The notes under the pieces: model-generated
Told to the model about the DNA's origin: nothing
The model's database searches: none
The model's input: the letters and a program-made list of their open reading frames with translations, nothing else
Translations under genes and position numbers: made by a program
In this document: positions 49,321 through 59,818 of the stretch, piece by piece
How the letters are laid out: each line of letters begins with the position of its first letter
Numbering within the stretch: the stretch's first letter is position 1
Origin: Cordia subcordata
Lineage: Eukaryota > Streptophyta > Magnoliopsida > Boraginales > Cordiaceae
DNA: 64,000 nucleotides
Direction of reading: 5' to 3'
NCBI GenBank assembly: GCA_028554755.1
Contig: JAPTOF010000020.1
Span: 6,639,001-6,703,000 of the forward strand

Positions 49321-50701
49321 TGATCAGATGGTATGTTGATCAGGACTAGTAGAAGTACTAATATTTTTCTTAGTCAAAAGTTTGTTCTGTTAAACTAATA
49401 ATTCTCTATTGTCGCTTGTAATAATTTTATCTTTTGTTTTTTTTTTTTGACAAATTAGTTTTATAACTAATAGTTTTTTGTCGTGGTTAGTTTAAAATTT
49501 ATTTTTTATTAAAAAATACATTAAATTTCATGAGGCACATGCAAATCTACATTTTGTTTAAAAAAAAAGGCTAAAAATCGTGTACTACCATGAGGTTTGA
49601 CGTTGTGTGCGTGTGTGTGTGTGTGTTTTTTTTTTTTAATTTATTTAAAATGAAGAGTAGAGTTTGGATTTACAGTAACGAAAAATTATGAGTGGTGAGA
49701 CTAATTTGTTATAGAGAAAAGATAGGAGATAAGACTGATATAAGTAATAAAGATAAAGAAAATCTCCATATCATAGTGCTCTAAAGTATAACATTGTTGC
49801 TCGCTAGTATGTTAAAGGCTTCTTTTCTTTCCAACTCATAGCTCAAAAACTTAAATTTTATTAGTATGTCAAGATCATCCAATATGATTGGCGTTATACA
49901 AACAACCCCTTTTCTCTTACGCCGTCGGCGGTTGTTATCACACACTGAAGTTCAATATTCATTTTCTGTGTAATGTCCATTTTCTCCATGTGTTGCAATT
50001 ATGTACAATACTTTGAACTCCACCTTATATTGATTCGACCACATATAGTTGTCGGTTATTGAACCTCAGTGAGGTATTTGATTAATTTGGTTAAAGATAT
50101 AAGCTCTGTCAATATTATGAACTTTTGTTCGAGTAAATACAGGGAAAATTTACTTTTTTCTTTCCTTTAATAAAAAAGTATTTTTTTTCCTAGAAAAGGT
50201 ATTTTTAACACAATAAGTAATTGGATTAAATTTAACGAAATCTGACTTTGGCAAAAGTTTAAATTTAACTTTTTTTGAAGTCAGAATTCTTGATTTTTTT
50301 AAAAAAAATACTTTTTTAAAAAGTTACAAAAATATTTTTAGAAAAAATCAAGTGAAACGAGCAGAAAATTGGTCCATTTAGTAGTTAATAATAACGGCAA
50401 CACAGAAACACGCATATTAGCGACTTGGAAAAAGTATTGGGTGCTTAACTAAAAAAGCTAATAGGTAGGAGAGAGCTGGAAAGATTTAAGAAAAATTATA
50501 GTAAATATCAAGAGGTATGAAATAGGGTAATGGCGTTGAAGAGAATTTTAGCTGTTTTTTTTATTATCTCTGTGTACTTGAAGCTACACAAGTTACAGAC
50601 TCATATTATATATGCCAATGGATGGTTCGCATAATCTTGATTTAATGACTAAAAATACAATACTTTAGAGTATTCTATTAATCAAATACTTTGAGATCTT
50701 C

Positions 50702-50723
50702 CCCACCCCCCCCCCCCTCCCCC
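50702..50723. repeat. Poly-C tract
   Basis: Almost uninterrupted cytosines (two T/A interruptions), unusual in such AT-rich surroundings. Confidence 0.9.
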
Positions 50724-51222
50724 CGATAGATAATCTACAAGCCTGTGAAAAGTAGACTTGTTTCGTGAAGTTTCATTACTCTATTAGAATCAAGGTTTTC
50801 GGAAAAGAAAGAAATAATTTGGAACCGTTTAAAAGTTTTTTTTTTTTTTAAATCTTTTTGTTCCATAAAATAGCTGTTCAGAACAGCTTGAAAAATGATT
50901 ATTGAAAATAAAAGAATAAAAAATTTGTTTGAGTAGTAGAGGCCAGAGAAATTTATTTCTTTCTTAAAATATTTAAAAAGGCCATTACACATTTCTTTTT
51001 TTCTTAACACGAATGAGCCACCTCTTACCTCAAATGGGAGGCAAACAAATTTTATTAGAAAAACGAAAACATCATTCTGGAGTGCATCTATGATACACAA
51101 AGGGGAGAGGCGACGAGCTATATAAAGCTTCACTTGCTCTCCACTCTTATTGTTTAGTTTAAATTGACTTTCTTTCTTTCTTTTTTTTTCGTTAAAATAT
51201 TTTTCATATAACTTTTCAATAA

Positions 51223-51395
51223 GTGCGCTTCACTAAAGCTCAAAGTTTTTACTTTTGAGATAATTAAAAATGAGCATCTTTTTTCAGCGTTTAAATTTTT
51301 TAGAAAGTCAATCCAACTATATTTGCAAAACAACTATAATTTTTTTTTTTAAAAAAGAAAGTGATTTTTCATCAAAAAGAAGTCCAAATAAGCCC
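51223..51395. mobile_element. Tourist-like MITE
   Basis: The right end, read inward, is GGGCTTATTTGGACTTC; the left is the weaker match GTGCGCTTCACTAAAGC. TAA flanks both sides (51220-51222, 51396-51398). Length is 173 bp; T-rich and A-rich arms as in related copies. Confidence 0.6.
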
Positions 51396-52383
51396 TAAGT
51401 TTCTTTCTTTCTTTCTTTTTCTTCTTCTTCTTCTTTTACTTTTTATTAACTCTTTTGTCAAAGCAATGAGAATTTCCATTAATGAATAGAGAAGTTATTT
51501 CAACCAATGAACTTGATCAGGAGCCTACAGCTTTCCGGTTAAGCAGCAATTATATATCTTGTCTCGCCATAAGTCACTTAAAAAACTTCTTGCGGTTTTG
51601 TGGTCCAGAGTCAATACATATATAACCAATACATGAGTCTGTAATTTATTTGGCGATCATTTCTGACGTGGAATTCATGTTGTCAGTCTAATATAGCGAG
51701 AGGAGGCATGCGTGTTTTTCAGTTTTATTTTTTCAATTCTTTCTAAATTTTCTGGCGCCCTTCATGAAGTTTGAATCACGTCCTTACTTTTGGAATATAA
51801 TCTCAGTCACTCAACTGCTCTGTGAATCCAATGCATGTGCGCATGCATGTTTTTCAGCCGTGGAAAACCAAAAATACGCATACTCTGTAGAAGATCTAAT
51901 AGGTCTTTCTCATTTTCGATAGGGTAATACTTTATATGTCTCGCGTTTCTTTCTCTTAATTTCTCTGGATTGAATCTTTTGATATCTTTGTCCAAAATTT
52001 TTTTTTCCCCCTTTTTCTCATTGTATGATGGGTGTTGAAGAAGACCAGTGTGAATAAATCATATGGACGCTCAAGTGACATTCATTGATGTTGAAGGAGA
52101 ATTGCTGGAATGACAATGAAAAATTAATGAAAGGAGTAGAAATCACTCACTATCAATAAATAGGACCGTCCACGCTATGTATTGTATTATCTTTCTTCAT
52201 TATTTTTGCTTATGATCTTTGCTTGATTTTGTATTTTGTCTCTGTTGAGCGATTTTCAGGCTAAAACCCTGCAAATTGTAATTTAAATCAACATAGCCAA
52301 CAATTAGATTGCAATACACCTGCATTAAACAATAAAATAATTATATGTTTATTAATATATAATTTATGTACATATATTAGAAC

Positions 52384-52494
52384 TGTTACAACATACAAAA
52401 AAATTCTAAGATTCAAGATCACTATATAAAGTCTTGGGTCACTTCTTATATTGACTAATTAATTTTTCTGTTGAAACCTTAGTGATTCTTCATA
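52384..52494 (+). repeat. Left LTR of the TRIM-like element
   Basis: 111 bp, matching 56809-56933 along most of its length, with the TATATAA-like promoter motif actatataaa shared. Confidence 0.7.
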
Positions 52495-52621
52495 TGGCAT
52501 CAGAGCTGGGCTTTGGGTCCACTTCTCAAACTGCGCATAAGTTCACCTGGGCAAATTATCAGGTGCACATTTAATAAAGTGCACTTTCATCTATGTGGTT
52601 CTTCAGGCATGTTAACACACA

Positions 52622-52623
<2 letters not shown>

Positions 52624-52657
<34 letters not shown>
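52624..52657. repeat. TA microsatellite
   Basis: A TA dinucleotide run of about 33 bases. Confidence 0.9.
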
Positions 52658-52660
<3 letters not shown>

Positions 52661-52959
52661 GAAGAGTCACTTCTCCACTTAAATCTCAGTCTCTGTATTC
52701 TCTCTCTATACATCTCTCCTATCTCTCTCTATACGTCTCTTTTTTCTCTTTCTCTCTTTTTCTCTTTCTCTGTTTTGACAGTTGATGTGTGTTAATATTA
52801 TTTTTTTGATATTGCTAATAGGTTGATGGTTTGATATTATTAACAATTGATTGGATTGATATCGAGAAATAGTAGTGAATGCAATTGATTGTTGGGTTGC
52901 ATTTTTGTAACAATTATTTCTGATGGTTGTATACATATATATTTGAAAGATTGGTATTT

Positions 52960-53345
52960 ATTTAATAGTCTATTATTGTTTGTTCAATATTTTATAACTG
53001 TTTGTTCTGTAACCTATTATTGCCTATTTAGTGCTCTATAACTGTTTGTTCAGTAGTCTATAATCTATTATTATTTATTCAGGGCTCTATAACTGTTTGT
53101 TCTATAACCTATTATTGCCTATTTAGTGTTCTATAACTGTTTGTTCAGTAGTCTATAATCTATTATTATTTATTCAGGGCTCTATAACTGTTTGTTCTAT
53201 AACCTATTATTGTTTGTTCAGTATTTTATAACTATTTGTCCAATAGGCTATTATTATTTATTCAGTAGTAAGAGCATATTATTATTTGTTCAGTGTTTTA
53301 TAAGTGTTTCTTTTGTAGAATATTATTGTTTATTCAGTAGCATAT
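52960..53345. repeat. 95-bp higher-order tandem repeat
   Basis: A 95-bp period is clear: aacctattattgcctattta starts at 53011 and 53106. Each period contains two related subunits of about 44 and 51 bp, both starting tctataactgtttgttc. Two periods are well kept and the flanks are more diverged copies. Confidence 0.8.
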
Positions 53346-53447
53346 TATTTATCAAAATATTTGTTTATAATTGAAATTGATTGCGTTTGCATTTAACATA
53401 TCACTAGAAACACATAAGCATATACATAAATTCAGTCCTAGTTTTGC

Positions 53448-53560
53448 TTCAATTTCTTTGCATGTTGTTGCTTCGGATTCAATATTTTTAAATTCTTTGG
53501 ATGTTGTTGCTTCTGATTCGATGTTTTCAAATCTTTTGGATGTTGTTGCTTCCATCATTT
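53448..53560 (-). repeat. 39-bp repeat reading as a 13-codon unit
   Basis: About 2.7 copies of a 39-bp unit containing ggatgttgttgcttctgatt. On the minus strand an open frame (53558-53352) reads it as repeats of EATTSKEFKNIES. The frame has 68 codons and no other recognisable content. Confidence 0.7.
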
Positions 53561-53883
53561 TATTAGATTCAATATGCGATTTTGATTTATAATATATTGT
53601 TTAGTTATTAAAAAATTGAATTGAACGTAGTTAGGGTTTGTGAGATTTGGGTTTGAATTGGAGGTGTTACGATAGAGAAGAGGGAGCAGAGAATTGTAGG
53701 CAAAAAAAAAAAAAAGATGAAATGCTTATACAACACTTGATATACACAGCGCACAGGTGCATGCTGTAACGTGCACTGGGGGGTCCACAGTATAAGGCCT
53801 CATTCACCTATGATCTATCACGTTCATTCATTGTGCACATTTGTTCACATGATGGCCTATTTTTGCAAGTAGCTGAGCTATGT

Positions 53884-53947
53884 CAATTCTGGGTCATTGG
53901 TGGTTTCATCTAACCATTCCTATTACGGACCACATGACCATCCAAAT
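53884..53947 (+). repeat. 65-bp direct repeat, unit 1
   Basis: Contains caattctgggtcattggtgg and accattcctattacggacc. Units 2 and 3 lie at about 56625-56760. The copia element inserted at the end of this unit and separated it from its neighbours. Confidence 0.7.
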
Positions 53948-54155
53948 TGTTAGGAAGAAGTCCTATTCATCTTCAACTCCCACATAAATAACGTGTGATA
54001 ATGATTCATTGTTGTTTGTAATCTCGTAATAGGACTAGTAGTGTTGTATCTTTCTTTAAGCTTATCTTTTACGATTCTTGTACTTGTATTTATACACGAC
54101 TTATACTGAATCAATACAATGAGTCCTTTTCCCATATCAGCAAGTCTTCTTTATA
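53948..54155 (+). repeat. 5' LTR of the nested copia element
   Basis: 208 bp, from TGTTAGGAAG to CTTCTTTATA, immediately followed by TGGTATCAGAGC. It matches 56411-56620 with few differences. Confidence 0.85.
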
Positions 54156-54169
54156 TGGTATCAGAGCAC

Positions 54170-54445
54170 TAAGAAAGGGCATGGAGTGGAACCATCGATG
54201 TAGCCTTAAAGAGCATATCCAAATAAAAGGGCATCAAATTGACTTTTCCAAGAGTAGTAATTTGTTGGAGTCAGTTTGATGGATAGTTGATTCATGACAT
54301 TAGTTGCAACACGAGAAGACTGGGTGGAAATATCCATAGGAGCAGAAGAAGAGGAAAGAATGGAAGTGGTGGATGAAGAAGCTGTTGAGGTGGATGGGGA
54401 AAAGGAAAGTTTTACTCCAACGAGCTGTTCTACATGACTCTCCAA
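54170..54445 (-). pseudogene. Inverted copia gag fragment
   Basis: On the minus strand, a frame starting at 54445 carries a Ser/Thr-rich lead-in and then NQLSIKLTPTNYYSWKSQFD, the start of the copia gag domain, continuing FGYALKGYIDGSTPCPF up to the primer-binding site. The rest of the element reads on the plus strand, so this piece is inverted relative to its own LTRs. Confidence 0.75.
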
Positions 54446-54507
54446 TAATGACGGTCCACCATTCCAAGAGGAACAAGAACATAGAAGTTTGATAGGTAGG
54501 CTGCAAT

Positions 54508-55757
54508 TAGGGGTGTTTACTCATTGGAGATCCACAATATTTTCTCCGAACTTTTGGAGTTTGGAGAAATTGGATATAGAGAATGGTTAATTGGAGAAAA
54601 AGATTGGATATGGGGGAATTTTTTGAGAAAAAAAGTTGGAGATTGGATAAAATTCTAAAATTTGGAGATTATCTAATTTATTCAAAATTAAATAGACCAA
54701 CTTTTTAAAAGGCCAAATATAAACACTATACACACTTTACATATTACAAATACTACACACATTTCACACACTACACATTATACACACTACATGCACTGCA
54801 CATATTTAACACGCTACACATTCTACACACGTTATACGCATTAGACACACAATACACACACTACTCCCTAGCACCCTGGCCCTGGCTCGAGCATTGGGAG
54901 CCGAGGGTTGAGTGCTGGCTGTCAGGGCCCAAGGCATCGAGGGCCAGATCACGGGTGCTGAGAGGCCGTCATGGACATGGGCGTCGGGATTGGGACACGG
55001 GGCATCACAGTAGCGGGGCACTGAGATAGCGGGGTCCCGGGCCGTTGTGGACACAAGTGTCGTAGTCGGGACCCAAGGGCTCGGGCCACGTCCCTCGTAC
55101 CAGGCTGGGTTTTGAGAGGCCGAGGGCGGGGGTCAGGACCCGGGGGTTGAGGCTTCATCCCAAGTATCGACTTGAGTTTTGCGGCACCGGGGGCCAGGGT
55201 CCAAGAGCAGGATCTCAAGGCGCCTGTCTCCAGAGGGCGGGACTCGGGGGCCTAGGCTGCGTCCTTAGTCCTGAGGGCCTGTGTAAGGCCCCTGAGATCC
55301 CGGGCTATTGGAGGCTGAGAATTGGGGGCCAGGGGCCCGAGCTGCATCTTTGGTCCCAAGGGCCCACACACTGTCCTTCATGTCCTAGGTCGCTGGAGGC
55401 CGGCACATCGAGGGGGATCCGGGGGTTCGGACTAGGTCTTGTGGTGCCAGGGGCCAGGAGCAGGGTCTCGAGACGTCGAAGCTCAAAATTTTGGCGTGAC
55501 AACTGAACCATGAAAAATTTTTTCCAAAGAAAATAAAAATAATTTATTTTTCGCGAGTGTGTGTTTACCTTTAAAGTATTTTCTTAAATTGGAGATCTCC
55601 ATTCCCTAAGGAGTTTTGTCCAATTTCTCCATTATCCAAATTGTATTCCCCATTGGGGAATTGTGCAAAAATCGGTGAAAATTTTTTTCTCCAAAATTAT
55701 TTTGGCAAAACAATAATACTCTATTTTGGACTGGGTAATCTCCAATGAACACCCCTA
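54508..55757. mobile_element. hAT-like non-autonomous DNA transposon with GC-rich core
   Basis: The left end TAGGGGTGTTTACTCATTGG and the right end, read inward, TAGGGGTGTTCATTGGAGAT form terminal inverted repeats with subterminal ttggaga motifs. GCTGCAAT (54500-54507) and GCTACAAT (55758-55765) flank it, an 8-bp duplication with one mismatch, as in hAT elements. Removing it restores the copia codons GRLQ-YLALTRPDIA. The centre, about 54870-55500, is very GC-rich and repetitive and encodes no recognisable transposase. Confidence 0.8.
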
Positions 55758-56410
55758 GCTACAATATCTTGCTCTAACTCGGCCTGACATTGCTTTTAGT
55801 GTCAATAAATTGGCATAATTTATGCATCGACCTACTCAAGCACACTAGACAATAGCTAAGCGATTGCTTCGCTATTTAAAGAAACCACCTGTGGTCTGCT
55901 TCTTCGTCGATCAATAAGGACAGCTCTTGTGGCTTATTTCAACTTTGAATGGGCTGGAAATCATGATGATCTTACGTCTACTTTAGTGTACATTATTTTC
56001 TTGGGTGGTAACCCAGTGTCGTGGAACTTTAAAAGGCAAAAATACAGTAGCAAGAGCATCCACCAAAGCAGAATATCGATCTATCACAAGTGCAACTACA
56101 GAACTGTGTTGGCTCATGAATTTGCTGTATGAATTGCATGTCAAACTACCAAGAATACCATACCTGCTATGCGACAACATAGGAGCGACCTATCTCTGTG
56201 CCAAGCCCATTTTTCACTCATAAATGAACATTTAGCTCTTGACTTCTACTTTGTGAAGAATAAAATCATAGATGGCTCTTCGGAGGTGGTTCATATATCT
56301 ACTATCAATCAGCTTGCCGATGGATTAACAAAGGTATTAGTTCAATTGCGGTTCAAGGTGTTAAGGTCCAAGATTAATGTTTTAGATTGGAACACCATTT
56401 TGCGAGGGCA

Positions 56411-56620
56411 TGTTAGGAAGAAGTCCTATTCAGCTACAACTCCCACATAAGTAATGTGTGATAATGATTCATGGTTGTTTGTAATCTCCTAATAGGAGTA
56501 GATAGTGCTATATCTTTCTTTAAGCTTATCTTTTATCATTCTTGTACTTGTATTTATACGTGACGTATACTGAATCAATATAATGAGTTTTTTTTTCCAT
56601 ATCAGCAAGTCTTCTGTATA
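56411..56620 (+). repeat. 3' LTR of the nested copia element
   Basis: 210 bp, from TGTTAGGAAG to CTTCTGTATA, followed by the CAAAT duplication. Confidence 0.85.
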
Positions 56621-56623
56621 CAA

Positions 56624-56765
56624 ATCCATCAATTCTAGGTCGTTAGTGGTCTCGTCCAACCATTCCTATCGTGGACCCTATGACCATCCAATTCCAAGTC
56701 CAGGTTGTTGGTGGTCCATCTAACCATTCCTATCGCGGGCCACACAACCATCCAAATCCAGTTAT
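56624..56765 (+). repeat. 65-bp direct repeats, units 2 and 3
   Basis: Two adjacent units share ccattcctatcg and accatccaa motifs with unit 1 at 53884. They belong to the interior of the TRIM-like element. Confidence 0.7.
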
Positions 56766-56808
56766 CAAAGTGGTACAGGCACTATTCCGAGTCACACCTA
56801 AGGAGGGG

Positions 56809-56933
56809 TGTTATAATATACAATTTGTCCCACATGGAAAAATCCTAAGATTCAAGATCACTATATAAGGTCCTGGGCTACTCTTTATATTGATCAATTG
56901 ATTTTTATGATGGAACCTTAGTGATTCTTCATA
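56809..56933 (+). repeat. Right LTR of the TRIM-like element
   Basis: 125 bp, preceded by the purine-rich aaggagggg that could serve as a polypurine tract. Confidence 0.7.
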
Positions 56934-58896
56934 ATAACATAGTAATAATAATAGATAGAAAAAGGTTAAAAAGCTGCTGAATAAAATTTTGTTTGGAAAA
57001 TAGCTTGATGCCGTGGAAAATATGGATAAAACTAAATCTCATAGGTTTTTGTTTGGTGAAGTTTTGCAGCATGGAGGAATATGGGTAAAACTAAAATTAA
57101 AGTTGATTGATGAGTTCGATATTTAAGCTAAAACTCATGGGAAAATGGGATTCACCCTATTTAGACAGTTAACTAAATTATTGCTTTTTATCTCAAGCAA
57201 TATTTCTTTATTTTTTTCAAAATTTACATGACTTTTCTTAACTTCTGTATAGCATTTTTCCCCAAAAACCACATGAAAATAATATCATATCAGATAATTA
57301 TCATTTGTAAATCAAAAAATTCCGTACATATATGGACCTTATAATTTTTAAATCTGAGCAGATATGCACGGAGGTTTTCTTATAATTGTCTTATTTTGAC
57401 TAATTCATCTAATGTTTTCCGTTTCCTTTACTTGAAAGGAGTAATTAATTTGATTTATTTATTTATCTTTTTTGCAGATTTCAGATGCATGTACATATAC
57501 TTTACAGTGTATGTTAGAAGTGAAATTGTGTAAAATTAGGCATGAAAAGCCTAGAAACCCCAGAACAAGTGTGCTTTTCCTATTTAGATGCATTTATATA
57601 TGTCTACATATGTCTATGGATATCTTTTGGAGCTCAAAATTAAAAAAAAAAAAAAGATATTTAGAAATTCTTTTATGCGGTGTTTAAAAAAGAAAATTGC
57701 GATATAAGAGTTAAAAAATTAAAATAAAATTCAAGACTTGAAAGAGAGAAAAGATACAATGCTACTTAAAATAAAAATTAACACTTCAATTAAAGTGTTT
57801 ATCTAAGTTTTAACTCTTTTTATTAAAGATTTTAAAATTCAAGCTTAAATTTATACCAAGTCAAAATAACCTTTTCTTTTTTTTTTCTTTTTTCTTTTTT
57901 CCCCTTGTTGCAGGCCTTCATCATTGACTCCAACAAGAATCGACCATGACAGTGCGGGAACTAAGGATTGAAGATAGAGATCAAGTCTGACCGAATATAT
58001 AATCACATAAAAGACAAGAATAATGATTTATTTTATGGTTAATTATATAATAATTAGAGTGACCATATTATATATGCAGGATCTTCTTGTAGTTTGCGTT
58101 GTTATTTGGAGTTCCCAATATATATTTTACTGTTTATTGGTTACGTTATCAATTCTCATTAACGCTGATCAGATTATAAAAATGATTAAATTATTGCATG
58201 TATCAACTACTTCATGCATGCAAGCAACCAAGTAACGGACTGCTTACTTTAAATTAATGTTTGTCCAATACAACATTTTAAAGTGGGTCAAAATAACTAT
58301 AAGGTTTTTTCTTTTTTCTTTTTCTTTTCCCACTTTCACGATAACATGAACTCAAAAACCAAAATTTATATATTTAAAGTGAGGAATATCACCACTAATT
58401 AAGGTACATCCTCTTTTTGAGCTATAATTATTACTTCATTATTTTTCTGTCCACGAGTCCAATTAGCGGCCTACACGTCCATATATAATTTACTTGGAAA
58501 AGCTATACTAAACAAATCAATTACCATAATTGTGAACTATCTTTTAGGCAATAATTGATTTTTGGAAATCAGGTCAATTATTTTCAGCCGTACGCAAAAC
58601 TGAAAACTAATATGTGATACATTTCATTCTTTCTAAATTTATACCCAAAAAAATCGCATGTTAAATGTTAAATATATAAACATACTAATCATATTAAGAG
58701 ATGGAGAAATATAATATATCATATATATGGGTAATTTTGTTTTTCGTGGGTTGCAACGTATAGTGATAGAATTTTTACAATATTAGATAAGAGATTTGGA
58801 ATGCAATAGGTGACGCTTTATCACAAAAAAGGAAAAGAAAGAATAAAGGGATCAGATGAAGGGGTGAAATAAAAGCTTACTCTTTACTAATTTCCC

Positions 58897-58961
58897 TTAT
58901 TATTATTATTATTATTATTATTATTGTTGTTGTTGTTGTTATCATCATCATCATCATCATT
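58897..58961. repeat. Compound TTA/TTG/ATC microsatellite
   Basis: About nine TTA units pass into about six TTG units and then about seven ATC units, without a break. Confidence 0.93.
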
Positions 58962-59700
58962 TAGTTTCTTTTGTTTGACTTGCAAAGTTTGGTGATGAAA
59001 TTTCACTGCTTGCTTAGCCAAAATAAAAAGAAGAAAGTATTACAATCATATTGGATCTCACGCAAAGAAAAAACCCAACGTATGGTGGTGTTTGCACTTT
59101 AAACAATTAAGTCAATTAGAGATTTGAGTGGTATTTATTACGAAAAGACATAAATTTAAACTTAAAATTATATTAATGTATTGTTATAAAGCTGGTTTAT
59201 TTTGACTATTACGTTTGTTCAGCCCCCAAAAATGCACTAACGGACGATATAATTGAAATACACACATACCATGTGTACGTGTGTGTGTAAAAGCCACCAA
59301 AAGGTCCATGGCTGACAAAGACGAATAAAATAGACGAAAAAGAGTTCGCATAAGTTGACAGCAACCATGCATGTATGTGTACTTTTCTATTCTACGTAGT
59401 TGTTTACTTGTTTAGAGTACACAATGTTTGACGATCTTTACATCACATGGATTTCGTCTCTTTGACGTTAAGCAGATCCCAAAAAAAAAAAAAAAAAAGA
59501 AAGAAAAAGATTGCGGGAAAGAGTCATTCGATGCATTATTATACACAAAATGAATCATGGTCGAGAGTTCCGATACTCTCCAAGCCAACCCAAGTAAAGG
59601 TGACCAATATCTTATTATTGTACAAATAATGAGAATATAGAGCTAATTAGACGGCAGATCTTATGTTTTTACTTTGTTATGGCTTTTAAAATTACTTATT

Positions 59701-59818
59701 GAACCTGTTTAGCTCTGCTTATTTTACAACTCATAAACTCTTAAAAAAAGTACTCTCTCATATATTTTTTTACTATTTACAGCTTACAACTCCCAAAGAA
59801 GCTTAGCCAAACAAGCTG
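59701..59818. mobile_element. Possible small MITE hairpin
   Basis: GAACCTGTTTAGCTCTGCTT at the left is partly complementary to gcttagccaaacaagctg at the right. Inner motifs acaact and agttgt-type also pair. No target duplication was found. Confidence 0.35.

Larger units (their letters stand above)
49321..52383. other. Intergenic DNA
   Basis: No gene recognised. It holds a TG run at about 49605-49625, a poly-C tract at 50702-50723, CTT/TTC tracts at about 51170-51185 and 51400-51435, and a MITE at 51223-51395. A 132-codon minus-strand frame at 50735-51133 has low-complexity AT-driven composition and was not accepted. Confidence 0.5.
52568..53753. mobile_element. Unclassified insertion with candidate 8-bp duplications
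   Basis: CAGGTGCA occurs at 52560-52567 and 53754-53761, and the DNA between is unlike the TRIM interior. It holds a TA tract, a CT-rich tract, a 95-bp higher-order tandem repeat and a 39-bp repeat. No inverted termini or transposase were recognised, so the duplication could be chance. Confidence 0.35.
53948..56620 (+). mobile_element. Rearranged Ty1-copia element with inverted gag piece
   Basis: LTRs at 53948-54155 and 56411-56620 are near-identical and flanked by CAAAT (53943-53947, 56621-56625). TGGTATCAGAGC (54156-54167) is the primer-binding site, so the element runs on the plus strand. However, gag (QLSIKLTPTNYYSWKSQFDA, then FGYALKGYIDG) lies on the minus strand at about 54445-54170. 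Plus-strand reverse transcriptase resumes near 54446 (HRSLIGRLQ), is split by a hAT-like element, and continues with YLALTRPDIAFSVNK at about 55768 and RNase H (VARASTKAEYRSITSATTEL, about 56047-56105). Protease, integrase and most of reverse transcriptase are missing. Confidence 0.82.
52384..56933 (+). mobile_element. TRIM-like element, host of a nested insertion stack
   Basis: A short LTR at 52384-52494 (tgttacaaca...cttcata) matches one at 56809-56933 (tgttataata...cttcata); both contain gattcaagatcactatata and aaccttagtgattcttcata. TGGCATCAGAGC follows the first as a primer-binding site and a purine-rich aaggagggg precedes the second. Flanks AGAAC (52379-52383) and ATAAC (56934-56938) differ at one base. 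Once the insertions are removed, only about 450 bp of noncoding interior remain. It is the same kind of element as the one at 45412. Confidence 0.65.

Noticed and set aside
50130..50365. Possible additional MITE
   Set aside because: T-rich and A-rich arms are present but the ends do not pair well and no TAA/TTA duplication is visible.
50735..51133. A 132-codon minus-strand frame
   Set aside because: Its composition follows AT-rich DNA, it has no recognisable domain and no gene context. It looks like chance.
52960..53345. Possible CRISPR-like array
   Set aside because: The repeats are contiguous higher-order tandem units without unique spacers, and the DNA is a plant nuclear genome.
54949..55506. 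Overlapping GC-rich frames on both strands
   Set aside because: They arise from the repetitive GC-rich core of the hAT-like element, where stops are rare. No domain is recognisable.
57880..57960. Possible exon after a splice-acceptor-like ttgttgcag
   Set aside because: No open frame with homology and no donor or upstream exon could be linked to it.
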